From Nemertoderma westbladi (Eukaryota > Xenacoelomorpha > Nemertodermatida > Nemertodermatidae), in assembly GCA_032718475.1 (NCBI GenBank), contig JAUCBJ010006995.1:1-56323 (forward strand): a DNA stretch of 56,323 bases, written 5' to 3'. The notes beneath the pieces were generated by a model, which did no database searches, was not told where the DNA came from, and saw only the letters and a list, made by a program, of their open reading frames with translations. Both the position numbers and the translations under genes were made by a program. Below are positions 12,051-24,098 of this stretch, piece by piece (within the stretch, counting starts at the first letter, position 1; each line of letters starts with the position of its first letter).

Positions 12051-13596
12051 ACTACTACTACTACTAAGATCGGCATGCTGCATTGCAGCTGCATTTTTAA
12101 GAATGCTGTGCCGGCTTGTCGACAAAATTGCGCCGCCACAACTCCCTATCACCTATGACATTTGCTAGATCATCCGCATCTTCAAGGCCAGTGTCCTTTA
12201 AGATGCGTGTCAAGAAAGTCATGGGCTGTCCACCATGCTTATTCACTCCATGAGGCTGCCAAAGTACAAGATTATGCACTGGCTGGTCCTCACTGCGAAA
12301 GCAATGTCCTGCAAAGCGGAGGCGATTTTGTTCTAGTGTCAAGCTTGGGGAAACCAATGAGACACCTCCAATGTTATATAGTGTCTGGTTGGAGATGTGT
12401 GCATTGTACTTGACACAATGAACCCGGCGTAGCATTCTTGTGAATGTGCCATCCAGAGATTTGGTGTCCTCAGCAGTTAGAGCCCAGCATGGACTCCAGT
12501 ACTCCTCTATAGAGGAGTACTGGAACTACTGCTGCTCTAAATAAAAGGACCTTAAGTTTCCGATTAATTCTCGGTGACTTCCAAATCCTGGAAAGCCTAT
12601 TCAAGGCTGCCCATGCCTTTCCCTTACGTATTCGAAGGTCCTCACCTGACTTCCGGATCCATGATCCCAGGTAACAGAAGTCATCCACATGCTCAAGCAT
12701 ACCATCTTTTGAGCTTATGCTCATCCGATCAGAGACTTGCTGAGGACTTTCAAAGTTAACTGTCAAAGTGTTGGTCTTTCTGGAGTTAATAAAAAGACCA
12801 ACACTAGAAGCAGCATGTTCTAATGAGCTGAGGAGCCGTTGGGCTCCCTCTAGTGATTCTGAGAGTACTCCTAAGTCATCAGTAAAGTATAGATCAGTTA
12901 GGTACTTGACAGGATTTCCTCGACATCTGGAGCCAGTAGGTGGAGTTATCATCACCCCATCATCATTATGATGATCTAAGGACATGCGTAGAACATAGTC
13001 AAAAACAATTATGAACAAGAATGGTGCAATTGTGTCTCCCTGGAGGACGCCCCATAACACTTCAAATGGTTCTGTGTCACCGTCAACAGTAGACACAAAT
13101 GTTGTCGAACCATCGTATACTGATCTGATTGCTGCAATAATTTCATCAGGAATCCCATATAATGAAAGTATGCTGAACATACGTGAGCGAGAGACTGAAT
13201 CTAAGGCCTTGAAGAAGTCAACAAAGATAACCTGATGCCTGTCTTTCTTTTTTGATAACTCTTCAATTATCCTTCTAAGTGCCAAAATGGGCTCCATGGT
13301 CCCACGACCTTTACGGAACCCATTCTGATTTCCACGGAGCAGTCTCTCAATGGGATCCTTGATGCGATTTAATAGAATTCTATTGTATAGCTTTGCAGCA
13401 ATCGAGATCAACGAGATTCCCCGAAAAGAACCATAGAGTGTTAGGTTGCCCTTCTCGGGAACTGGCACCAACTTATTTGTTTTCATTTCTTGTGGGGCTC
13501 TTGTTGTTCGGTACATGTCTACTATGATGGGATAGATGAGCTTTAAACACTCAGGTATTTTAAAGACCTCAGGGGGAACACCATCTACTCCACTCC
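12051..13596 (-). mobile_element. Family A LINE, copy 1, 5'-truncated, inserted in an older LINE
   Basis: APE-type non-LTR element on the minus strand. The 3' end is a (TAC)n tract (element sense (AGT)n) at 12051. A GCTGCATTGCAGC hairpin follows at 12077-12089, then the C-terminal frame, then reverse transcriptase. The RT carries PVPEKGNLTLYGSFRGISL, GFRKGRGTMEPILALRR, the first Asp block, and GVLQGDTIAPFLF. The copy is damaged: FADD of other copies is changed to FTDD, the first Asp block carries small changes, and the frame breaks near 12465-12520, where a short duplication lies around GAGGAGTACTGG. Truncation is just upstream of the RT, within the sequence equivalent to 36010 of copy 2. It is flanked by a 14-bp target duplication. 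Clade not assigned. Confidence 0.93.
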
Positions 13597-13610
13597 GAGC
13601 TTCACGGCCT
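13597..13610. repeat. 14-bp target-site duplication, right copy
   Basis: GAGCTTCACGGCCT, identical to 12037-12050. It marks the 5' junction of family A copy 1. Confidence 0.85.
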
Positions 13611-14575
13611 GCGGACGGTTGCTCAGGTAGCTCTTGATTAGTTTTGATGCATCAGATTGGAAACCAATTTCATCCAGCTTTGTTAATAGGATGGAGTGAT
13701 GTAATGAATTAAATGCCTTGGATAGGTCTAACACACCAATTGCTACATACTTGTTATTATCTAATTCCCACCTCCATGATTCGGTTGCGTAAATGACCGC
13801 ATCCATTGTACTGTATCCCTTTCTGAAACCAAATTGTTTATTTTGTAATATTTTATTATTATTTAGGTAGTTCATGATTTGTTTGTATAGAATTGTTTCA
13901 AATATTCGTTCTAGTGTGGTGGTGACTGATATTGGTCTGTAGTTTGTTGCGTCTTCCCTATCACCCTTTTTATATACTGGTGTAATATATGTGGACTTTA
14001 GTTTGTCTGGGAAAATACTTTTTGTCAGACATAGATTAATGGTATGAGTAAGCGGAGTTAGTATGTTAGGGGCAATAAGCTTAATTGTTTTCGGTGAAAA
14101 TATGGATGGGCCATTTGGCTTACTTGTATTAATTTTTGTAATTATCTCACATATTTCTAATTTTGATATATTAGTGAAACTGAAACTAGATTTAGCTATT
14201 TTTTTTTAATTTTTGTCTAATTTGTAATTTTTAATTTTAATTAATGTCCCTCGCGATGGAAAGTTTCACAATCCTAAGTATGCGTCGTTCAATATGTTGG
14301 CTATTGGAATTGATTCGTATATAAGTTTCTTAGTAACAGTGTTGAATATGCAATAATACCCCCCTCCTCTTGTTTGTTCCTGTTTGTTATTTTATTTATG
14401 ACGGTCCATTTCTCTTTTGCATTTTTGGCGTCATTAAATATTGATTTCACGTATTGGTTTTTTAGGTTTTTGTTTAGCGTGTTAAATTTATTTCTTGTTA
14501 GTTTAAAATCGTTGTAATCAGATTCATTTTTTGAATGATTTATAGATGTAAAGGTTGTAAGGTACTTGTTGTAGG
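13611..14575 (-). pseudogene. Old LINE: linker and N-terminal half of reverse transcriptase
   Basis: Minus-strand reading starts near 14575 with the linker region between endonuclease and RT (NKFNTLNKNLKNQYVKSIF, then KEKWTVINKITNRN). It continues through PNGPSIFSPKTIKLI, ITPVYKKGDREDATNYRPIS, KQFGFRKGYSTMDAV, and the catalytic block LDLSKAFNSLHHSILLTKL, to SYLSNRPQAVKL. There the family A insertion cuts it. A stop lies near 14250. The motif order is that of a jockey/CR1-like RT. The missing second half is at 11836-12036 and 10535-11345. No endonuclease is visible upstream. Confidence 0.87.
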
Positions 14576-14703
14576 GTAACTTGTTATAGGAATGCAGTCA
14601 CTAGTTGAATTAATTTATTGTAAACTACGCATTAAGTAAGATATACTAAATATAACTTAGTAATAAATAATCGAATACACAAACTGAAAGTGACTTACAG
14701 AGA

Positions 14704-14853
14704 TTGGAACTAAGTTCGCAATAATAGGAACAAAGTTCGCAATAATAGGAACAAAGTTCGCATTGATAGGATCAAAGTTCGCAATAATTGGAACATAATT
14801 ATCCTTGAAAATTTGATAGGAACATAGTTCGCAAGTAGAGGAACAAAGTTCGC
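14704..14853. repeat. Degenerate 21-bp minisatellite
   Basis: Unit AGGAACAAAGTTCGCAATAAT is repeated about five to six times with substitutions and one insertion around 14795-14815. The 112-codon open stretch on the minus strand here merely translates the repeat (VPIIANF repeated) and is not taken as a gene. Confidence 0.85.
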
Positions 14854-15179
14854 TACAGACAACTACGTCTTGTAACTTTAAGGTTACTATTTCTGTACCG
14901 GTAATGTACAAAAATCCTTGACCTTGAATCACTAAAAAATAAATATATAAAATTATTTTTTTATTTTTGTAAAAATTTTCAGGGTACCATGTCACCTTAA
15001 ACGAGTTTTAAACGATAGATGTTTGTGTACAGGTAATATTTTTGACATTGGAATTGTTTTAAACGTTGTATGGTGTTGTTTAACGTTGTGTGAGTTTGTT
15101 AGAATGTTAGATGATTATGGTGATGGTGGCATTAGTGCATTTACATTGTGTTTGTGTAAAAATCAAATATGAAATTATT
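14854..15179. other. Spacer, nothing recognised
   Basis: AT-rich sequence between the minisatellite and the transposase remnant. No motif or transposon end was identified. Confidence 0.4.
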
Positions 15180-17396
15180 GCACTGTGACAGACATCAACA
15201 TCAATAGAAAGGCAATTTTATGCTATTGGTAAGCATGTACGAAAAATATGCAATCGAACGAAGTTACCAACGAGTGGACGTTCAAAACGAAGCCACATTC
15301 AAATGCATGTAGCACGCTTAATAACTGCCATCTCACGACTCAGATCAAGATGTGGAAACCAACAACCTTCACAATAATTTCCATCCCCACCGTCAGTGGT
15401 TCAAGTGAGTGATCAGTCAGAAGATAATTATAATTCTTCAGATCACACAGTCTTGGAAAGCCTTGATTGTGATGATGCAAGAAGTACAACGGATTCTATT
15501 GTTACTTCCAGTTCCGAAATCATATGCAGTAGTAGTGAAAGTGAAAAAGAAGACGCATATTATTACGGTGATGAAAAGTGCAATTATATCGAATGGGCCA
15601 TCAAAATATTTTGACAAGTGTCGTTTTATGGTAGATATGCGAGATATTGCTATACATAAAAATATAAACCACACCACCCTCCGAGAAATTCTTCGATTAT
15701 GTAGAATTCATATTGATGCAACATTGCCTAACGATCCGCGCACATTACTATGAATGCATCCCGTGCCGTGGCTTGCGCTGGTGGGAATGTCTGTTATTTC
15801 GGAGTGTTAAAGGGAATACAACCTGTGGCGAAAAAGTGTGCTCAGCTTTCAAATATGGCATTGGGCAATTTAAATACCTCACAGAAACTTAATATAAATT
15901 TTGATGGCATTCCAATCTCAAGAAGCTCTGGCCACAAATTTTGGCCCATAATTGGTTCTTTATAAAACTGTTCCTTCTGCCCGCCCCCCTTCATTATTGC
16001 CATATATTTAGGTAAGAAAAATCCAGAACCAATTAAAGAGTATCTATCACTATTTGTGGTAGAAATGTGTGGACTTATTCAGGTGGGCTTCTCTGTTAAT
16101 GGATATATCTGCACATTACAACTGAATGCTGTTGTTTGTGATACACCTGCGCGATCAGCTGTAAAGGCTACTAAAGGTCACACTGGGTATAATTCCTGTG
16201 ATAAATGTATAATTGAAGGAGAAAGAGACAGCGATCGTACCGTTTTCCTCCAGGTGGATGCCGCACTGAGAACAGACTCACCATTTCGCAAACAAACTGA
16301 TTTTGGCCATCACAAAGGCGATTCAGTACTTTTGCCTCTGAATATTGACATGGTTCTTGATGTACCCCTTGACTATATGCATCTGGTACTTCTTGGGGTA
16401 ATGAAGCGATTATTAGTTAATACCTGGATGAAAGGACCACTGATTACCCGCCTCCCTTCTAGGAAGTTAAATAAGAATTTCCCAAAATATTCTGACATCA
16501 AGTCTAGTATACCCAGGGAAGTTAACAGAATATGTTAAGTGGTGGAAAGCAACTGAACTTAGAACCTTCTAACTTTATGTTGGACCAGTTGTGTTACATA
16601 ATGAGGTTTCAATTGCAGTATGAAAACTTCTTTTTGTTTCATGTAGCAATTTCTATACTTATTAGCACTGAATTTTACCTTCGCTATAATGAATAATGCT
16701 ATAAACTTTTGAGTAATTTCGCTACTCATTCTATAAAGCTATATGGAAAACCATGGGCATCCTATAATGTACATTCATTAATTCACTTAGCCAAATATTC
16801 ACTGCGATTTGGGCCATTGGATGCATTCAGTTCCTTCCCATATGATAATTCTTTGAACAAACTAAAGAGACTTCTTCGATCAAATTTCAAACCATTAGAA
16901 CAGGTTATCCAACAGGTTGTGTGAACGGGATGGATTAATAATTGAGAGCTGTGATACTACGTCCTGCACATTCGTTACGACAGGTTTTCTCGGTAAGCTG
17001 GAATACAGTAATCCTGACCCTTCAGACAATGACTGCGAAATTAAGTTCTTCAAAATAATAGAACACAATGGAAGAAGATTTACATTGTCCTGCATAGAAA
17101 AAAGTGCTGATAGGTATTGCTACATTACTGAAAAGCAAAGTGGGAAGATTGTTGCAATGGAAATAAGTCATTTGTTGTTCCATACGATCAATAAAATGTG
17201 GTATGTGCGCGGTGTGAAAATAGTTATGGGGGATTTTTATACATACCCTTGTCCGTCGTCATTTTTCCATGTAGGCAAGGTGTTGTCTGTTTGTACCATC
17301 CCACAAACTTACTGTACTAACGATATTTCATACAAGGCTCTAAGGGTTGGTGACACACTTTATCCTCTATGGCATACATTCAGTGGTCCCTTTTAA
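15180..17396 (+). pseudogene. CACTA/EnSpm-like DNA transposase, degenerate
   Basis: Several consecutive open pieces on the plus strand follow the order of the animal transposase family that carries the DYMHLV motif (related to Transposase_21 of CACTA elements). First comes an acidic Ser/Asp-rich N-terminal piece from 15396. Next is a frame with WPIKYFDKCRF and LPNDPRTLL ending at 15753. The third piece, 15750-16538, has the INFDGIPISRSSGHKFWPI block, CDTPARSAVKATKGHTGYNSC with Cys pairs, and DVPLDYMHLVLLGVMKRLL. It is interrupted by one stop at 15963-15965. After a frameshift at about 16535 come KWWKATELRTF, NVHSLIHLAKYSLRFGPLDA, and a C-terminal piece ending at 17396. Multiple frameshifts and stops make it inactive. 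I could not find terminal inverted repeats. Confidence 0.85.
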
Positions 17397-17934
17397 CTGA
17401 ATGAACAACCAATTTCTAGTAATTAAATAATTTGTCTATAATAATTAATAGTATATACTATAAGTTGTGTGATTATAATTGTCTTGGAAATTAATTAATT
17501 AGTATAACGTTATATGGCTCAAGGCATAGAAAGTGGTCATCACCATAATATATTGGTTAAATTTCGTAGCGAAAACAGCTTAGCAGTAGTATCAAGCAAC
17601 TGGACGGTCACGGCCCTAAACCGATTAGGTTCTCTGTTCGCAGAACACCGAACACTATTCCGGCCACGGAACTAGTCCAGCAGAATGCCTTTATAGAATC
17701 CTGGGATTTGTGGGACGAGAGGATCTCAGCAACTAAGCGAAAACGAACAATAGGATGTTCCTAGGTTCTACGGTTCTACGGATGTCTACGGTTCTCCGGC
17801 TAGGGCCAATTTGAGTCAAAAAGACCGCTTCCCTAGCAACCACGTTGCTATGGAGATAAGTCCAGAACCGCTAATGCTACGGACTTGGGACCGGCGCCAA
17901 TCGATAGGCAGCATATGGGTTTACCTTCAAGAGA
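17397..17934. other. Spacer with a TAGCAAC-CAC-GTTGCTA inverted repeat
   Basis: No gene. Near 17833-17851 a 7-bp inverted repeat TAGCAAC/GTTGCTA separated by CAC resembles outward-facing RFX half-sites, but this is probably chance. A short TTCTACGG repetition lies at about 17766-17795. Confidence 0.35.
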
Positions 17935-19330
17935 TTTTTTTTGGAGCGATCAGATCATGATCTTGACCATGATCAGCAAAGATCAGTTTTGATCAGCAAT
18001 CGGACACTCAAGGCTTGCTCCAATCGAAAAACTTAACATTACAAAAAGATTTAGCGACCCCACATTAGTCATGATTCCCGTTAAAAGATTTTAAAAAAAG
18101 TGAATTCTTCCCGGTCAAAACGCAAGATCATGATCGCGCAAAGATCGGACTTCGTAAAATCGTAACTAAGCATTTTGGATATAAACAATTACTGTAGGAA
18201 ACGTTCAGAACACCGCCCTGAGTCGATTAAAAAAAAAATTGGCTCGATCGGACAACCGGTTCTCGAGATCTGATACCTGATCATTAAAGATCAGATTTTT
18301 TAGTTTTTTCGGATTTTCTCGAAAACTTTGTTTGAGACCCCCGATTTTTTTTTTACGAATCGACTTCTATGATGAAGGGGCAACTTTTGAGCATTTCGAA
18401 ATTTTCAAAAAGCGATTTGATCAGGCCGCGATCAGAAAAGATCGTGTTTTCGGTTTTATTTCGAAGACCAAGTCCTGGGAGTTCACCGTATGGAAAAACT
18501 TAACATCACAAAAAGATTCCTCACCCTCGAATTATGGGGGGTAGCCAAAATTTGGGCATAAAAAAGTTCAAGTCTAGAGGGTCAAAACTCAAGATCATGA
18601 TCGCGAAAAGATCAGTATATTTAAAATCGAATCTAAGCATTTTTCTAATAAACATTCATTGTAAGAAATGTGCAATGGTCTATTCTGAGTTGATTAAAAA
18701 AACAATTGGCTCGATCGGGCAACCAGTTCTCGAGATCAGCTTCCTGATCATAAAAGATCGTGTTTTTCGGTTTTTCCCGATTTTCTCGAAAACTTTGTTT
18801 GAGACCCCCGATTTTTTTTTACTAATCGACTTCTATTAAGAAGGGGCAACTTTTGAGCATTTCAAAATTTTCAAAAAGCGATTTGATCAGGCCATGATCA
18901 GGAAAGATCATGTTTTCGGTTTTATTTCGAAGACCAAGTCCTGTGAGTTCACCGTATGAAAAAACTTAACATTACAAAAAGATTCCTCACCCTCGAATTA
19001 GGGGGGTAGCCAAAATTTGACCATAAAAAAGTTCAATTCTAGGGGGTCAAAAGATCATGATCGCAAAATGATCAGTTTTTTCGTAATTACTTCTGAGCAT
19101 TTTGGGGCAAAACTTTCAAACTAAAAAACATTCACTGGAGTGTTCTAAGTAGATTAAAAAATGTTTCGACTCAATAGGCCTACCGGTACCGGAGATATGG
19201 TCGTCCAAAGTCTGCTTCCGGTAATTCGAAAATATTTCGAAAACCCTTGATCGAATTTTTTCCTTGAAAATATGTGAATGTACAGTTAGTGGACCCGCAT
19301 CTAACGATATTTCACAATCCATATTTCGGA
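17935..19330. repeat. Degenerate tandem repeat, period about 467 bp
   Basis: GAAAACTTTGTTTGAGACCCCC occurs at 18321 and 18788, and GAAAAACTTAACAT[T/C]ACAAAAAGAT recurs near 18026, 18493 and 18959, giving a 467-bp period. About two and a half to three diverged copies are present, with a weaker partial copy after 19080. The unit is rich in GATC words (GATCATGATC, AAAGATCA). Short open stretches here are frame shadows with no recognisable protein. It resembles other sentence-like non-coding repeats at 30540-31160, 33290-34060 and 45000-45760. Confidence 0.8.
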
Positions 19331-20972
19331 TGACAGGTACCGGTGAAATCAGACTTTACCGAAAAAAATTCAAATTTTAGCTACTCATGTCTGACTATCT
19401 CGAAAACTATAATAGGTATGGAAATACTTTCACTGCAAGAAATGTTCGCCTATCCAATGCGCTTCTAACTCTGTGCTCGGATTTTGCATAGTGTCAAAAC
19501 CTACAACTTAACCCCCCCAGCGGAGGGAACGGAGTGACCGGAGCGCCAGTACTATCTTTCATTATTATGAAGTAATAAGGGCGGTGGGTGGGGTAGGTGG
19601 TGAACACTATTTATAGGGTGGAGGGAGGGTCTAGTATATATTACTTTAGGATATTTGATTTCTTTGCAATATAGTTTAGCTGCCTCAGTCATATTTGTAA
19701 TATGTTATACATTATACCAAATTATATCAAGTTTTAACATACTACATTGTCTACCTGTAGGAGAAATATACAATGTAGGGCTCATAATATATTTATAAAT
19801 AGATTTAGTATATTTACATTGTATAATAGAGTTAATTGATACTATTACGGTATTATACTAAAGACGCCGCTTTGATATATCTGATCAAATGGCAATTTCT
19901 TGTATATTATCTATTTCACTATCTTGGGTATATCATTCAATTTCTAAAACTATAATAATAAACATTTACTTCACTTCTTGTTTACTCGCATGGATATATT
20001 AATATAAAATACGTCAGTATAATATCTTATAGGGCCAAACGCAGATTAATCGGAATAATATGTTTAATTATTATTACAATTGGCACATTGAAGTAAGTAG
20101 TACATGAGTTTGATAAAATAATTATGAATCTGTATCTTATTCTACTTTGTCTATATGATTATGTTATATAATAATGTTACTTTATCACTTTGGTTTAAAC
20201 CGATCTCCTTTACTATTACTTACTACTTATACTACTACTACTACTACTATTACTACTACTGCTACTGACTACTACAGAGTTATATATTATAAGAGGATGG
20301 GGTTCGTGATTATTAGTTATTATACAAGTGCCCCTCGGCTATAGAGAGTCCACCCTCGGTTGCTTACTGGATCCAAGAAAATACTAATAAAAATGCTTTG
20401 CAACTATGTGCCTGGCATCGAAAGAAAAGCAATGAAAGTGAAAAACGTTTACTACTAAACCATGCGAGGTGTGACGGGATCCGAGTTGGCAAAGGATCCC
20501 GACCAGTGTGTGTGTGTTTCGAGTCGTATGGAGAATACGGATCGCCGCGTTTGCTAGGCTACTGAAAGGCTGTTGATGGAATTGAAAGGCCGAAGGCTAG
20601 TGAAATAACTGAGTTTATAGTTATTGTTGTTCGTAATATCAGATAAGCACATTCAGTCTAATATAATAATAGCAGTAACAATGACAGTGACAACGGTTAA
20701 AAACCGTCTGACTTCTACACTCAATGTAGCAACTGAAGCACAATTGACAGAATAACGGTTATATATATTACATGGGATACACATTTCTACCTAGGTTTGG
20801 CCTACCAGTGAATGCACAATAATTGGTGGAAAGCCGCCCTATCATTGGTTGATCTACTCTCCAGCCAATCCCTTTTTTTAACCCTGGCCCTATGCTACCT
20901 CCCCCCTGAGATGAGCTGATGTGCTGGCATCTCTCTCTAGCTAGCAATGTATAATGCCTTGATGCCTTTGGT
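19331..20972. other. AT-rich spacer with a (TAC)n microsatellite
   Basis: No gene was recognised. A (TAC)n/(TACT)n microsatellite lies at about 20213-20275. The family A and D LINEs end in the same trinucleotide, so it could be a relic tail. A short TG run is at about 20508. Confidence 0.45.
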
Positions 20973-22054
20973 ATGCGATATTATATTGGTAATATCGCAG
21001 ATCTAATTATGATTGGTAAATCAGGCCTTTTCCAATTTTCCGCTGGGTGGTGCAGCGAATTGGATCCGCTTATTTTTCCGTTGAAATTAAGTACCGGCAT
21101 GTGGAATATTCAAAAGTGCGGGTTAAGCTCAGTGAGGCGGAGGCTCACTCCGATATTTGTTCTGGATCCGAATCTGTGCCCAGGAAAAGACATAGACAAC
21201 CACCCAAATATTTCGTTGACGAAGATTTTGATTCACAACGACCTATATCTTCTAGTGATGACGAGTGGCAGGAACACTACATACTTCCCAAGGCTCCAAG
21301 GCTCGAGAGGCCATTTTCATATATTCCTCCAACAATATCACCCACAGTTGCACCTCCAATAGGTTTCAATATGGCCAACTTTACACAACCAACTGTAAAT
21401 ACAACCATTGGTACTAATTCCAATGTATCTACCAATGGTAATGTTAATTACTGTAACCAGTCAACATCGTATGTAGCTGATACTCCAATGATACGCAACA
21501 CAAGCAACTTTACACCGCCAACTGTAAATACAACAATTGGTACGAATTCAAATGTAGCTGCCAATGTTGGTCCATTAAATGTTAATAATTGTAACCAGTC
21601 AACATCGAATGTAGCTGAGACTTCAATGTCATTAAATAATCGTCCTTCCTTGGTCGATATTGATTTAGACAATACTGATATGTTTGAAATGGAAATATCA
21701 GCAAATGATCCAACTGCTTTGCAGCAAGAGATACTTGGGCAACTGATTGCTGTCGGAATGTGCCAAAATTACATGTCAGAGGAGATCCAAGAAATTAAAG
21801 CATTATTGGAAGATGGCTGTTGTGGGGGAAGCATCTCCAGTAAGAACAACATAAATTTTCACGAACTATTAAGTTTGAAAAACGCATTCATGACGAAGCA
21901 ACATTCGAAGCGCTGCTGGTGAGTTTTGTAATTAAATATACGATGTACTGATCCTAATTCAAATGCCAACACACCGCTTTCCAACACATTGTTACTATGT
22001 TTACTATATTACTACTATGTTACTATATTCCCCAGTACACCAGTTAATACTACT

Positions 22055-22540
22055 ATTGGTAAGCTGCATTGCAGCTGCATTATAACTCCCATCTCCAATG
22101 ACATTAGCTAGACCATCCGGATCTTCAGGGCTAGTGTCCTTTATGAGGCTTCTCAAGAAAGTCATGGTTGTCCACCATGCTTATTCACTCCATGAGGCCT
22201 CCAAAGATTATGCACTGGCTGGTCCTCATGGCGATGCAAAGCAGAGGCGGCTCTCTTCAAGTGTCAACGTCAAGCTATCAATGGGAGGCTAATGAAACTC
22301 CACCAATGTTGTATAGAAACTGATTGGAGATGTTGTTCAATATACTTGACACAATGAACCCGGTGCAGCAGTCTTATGAAAGTGTCATTCAGAGATTTGG
22401 TAACCTCTGCCATTATGTAGAGCCTAGCATATAAGAGTACTAGTTCTACTGCTGCCCTAAATAATAGATTATTACTTGGGAATTCAAAATCCTGCGCAGT
22501 CTATTCAATTCTGCTGATGTCTTCCCCTTACGGGCTTAAA
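22055..22540 (-). mobile_element. Old family A LINE 3' fragment
   Basis: Diverged minus-strand copy of the 3' third of family A: the GCTGCATTGCAGC hairpin at about 22065, then the C-terminal coding region and thumb. Many small indels. It lies in the intron of the DUF4806-like pseudogene. Confidence 0.85.
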
Positions 22541-22835
22541 TTCTGTAGTAACAGGACAATAGGCGGGAGATTCAAACTGAATTATTCTATCTTTGTAACT
22601 ACAGAACTATATATATAATATATAATAATGCAATTCATACCTACCGGTCTACTGTAAGACATACCCTATACCCTACCTGCAGTAGGTATAACCTGTAATA
22701 CTGTGTTGGCCTACTGGCCTATAACTGTTATAATGATTGTAATATACATCTGATATCGAACAGACGTTATTTTTATATCACAAATTCTCACCGAGATGAC
22801 GTTTGTCGTTTATAGCACAATCTAATAACGTAGAC

Positions 22836-22908
22836 AAATATTGGTTCAAATTTTATCACAAATATTGGTTCAAATTTTATCACAAATATTGGTTCAAATT
22901 TTATCAAT
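22836..22908. repeat. 24-bp tandem repeat, three copies
   Basis: CAAATATTGGTTCAAATTTTAT plus CA is repeated three times, essentially without change. Confidence 0.9.
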
Positions 22909-23154
22909 TTTCGATATTTTGTAAATTAATTTTTCTCCCATTTATAGGTTTCTGGGATGAGTATAAAAAGTAAGAAGAGTCCTCAAGTCGCGGTTCGGCT
23001 TATAATGTAGGCTCTTCTGGGCAAGGTAGCAACATCGTATTCGTGGTACGGCGATAAGGGTAAATTATCCTTTGAAGAATTAAAACTCTCTAAAGTTGTT
23101 ATAGATGCCGTCATGATGAGGCACGATGTAGATGAAGTATTTATATAACAATGG

Positions 23155-23780
23155 GGATTCATATGGCTGCACATTAGGGCGGTGCGTTTTTTACTTTTTT
23201 TCGATTTCATTGTTCTACCGGTGCACAAAAGTTGCCAAATGGTAAAAAAATAAGGCAAAAAAAATTTCTTTAAATTTCGTCTATATCTTCACGGATCCCA
23301 AGAGGTTGAAATTTTGTGCCATCGCGATGCACCATAATGAAATTTATAACAATATAACACATTGATGAAAGATCAATGACTCAAAAAAAGAACTTCCTGC
23401 ATGCATCAAATGTCATCAAATAGGTCCAAACTTAGTTAGATAACAAAATTTTAATTTTTGGATCAAGGGAACTAGTGCCACAGGCACATGGCCAGAATCT
23501 ACCATTTGGCGCAAGTGATGATTATTCTCAATTTTCGCGATGGCCAACTTTAGGTTCTCCTACTGCATTCATATTATGCACATTAGAACCGCAATGGCCG
23601 ATTTAGTGGGGGTAGACACCTTCAAAACAAACATAGAGCGAATAGTTCTTGAGATATCGCAGAAAATGTGAAGTCCGGCACAAGTCTACATTACCGCCTT
23701 GATGTGATATGGACAATTACACTAAAAATGATATTTTGAATTATCTCAAGGAATAAATAATAGACACATACTCACAGACT
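23155..23780. other. Non-coding stretch
   Basis: AT-rich, sentence-like degenerate sequence (for example GTTGAAATTTTGTGCC near 23306). No gene was found. Confidence 0.4.
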
Positions 23781-24098
23781 CACAAGAATGCTACGCTGGG
23801 TTCATTGTGTCAAGTACAATGCACACATCTCCAACCAGACACTATATAACATTGGAGGTGTCTCATTGGTTCCCCCAAGCTTGACACTAGAACAAAATCA
23901 CCTCCGCTTTGCAGGACATTGCTTTCGCTGTGATGACTAGCCAGTGCATAGTGCTTTGGCGCTCTCATGGAGCGAATGGTGGACAGCCCATGACTTTCTT
24001 GAGACGCATCCCAAAGGACACTGGCCTTGAAGATGGGGATGATCTAGCAAATGTCATGGGTAATAGGGAGTTGTGGCGGCGCAATTTTATTGAAAAAT
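23781..24098 (+). mobile_element. Family A LINE fragment (C-terminal coding)
   Basis: Plus-strand fragment from the RMLRRVHCVKYNAHISNQT region through the RFAGHCFR region to LWRRNFI. Small deletions break the frame. It lacks both ends of the element. Confidence 0.9.

Larger units (their letters stand above)
21047..23154 (+). pseudogene. DUF4806-like gene, two exons, disabled
   Basis: Exon A is open from at least 21047. It has a KVRVKLSEAEAHSD segment typical of the region before the variable linker of DUF4806 proteins, then a polar Asn/Thr-rich linker. The linker holds a 48-residue tandem duplication (NTTIGTNSNV occurs twice). A shift near 21840-21872 moves the frame to FEKRIHDEATFEALL, which ends at a good donor, CTG|GTGAGT at 21918/21919. 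Acceptor TTTATAG precedes 22948, in matching phase 0. Exon B reads VSGMSIKSKK, then a TAG stop at 23008-23010, then SYSWYGDKGKLSFEELKL and VIDAV, the conserved DUF4806 core. With a frameshift and a stop it is probably a pseudogene. The family function is unknown to me; these genes are often multicopy and transposon-associated. Confidence 0.7.

Noticed and set aside
14657-14995. 112-codon minus-strand frame with VPIIANF repeats
   Set aside because: It is the translation of a 21-bp minisatellite, not a protein family.
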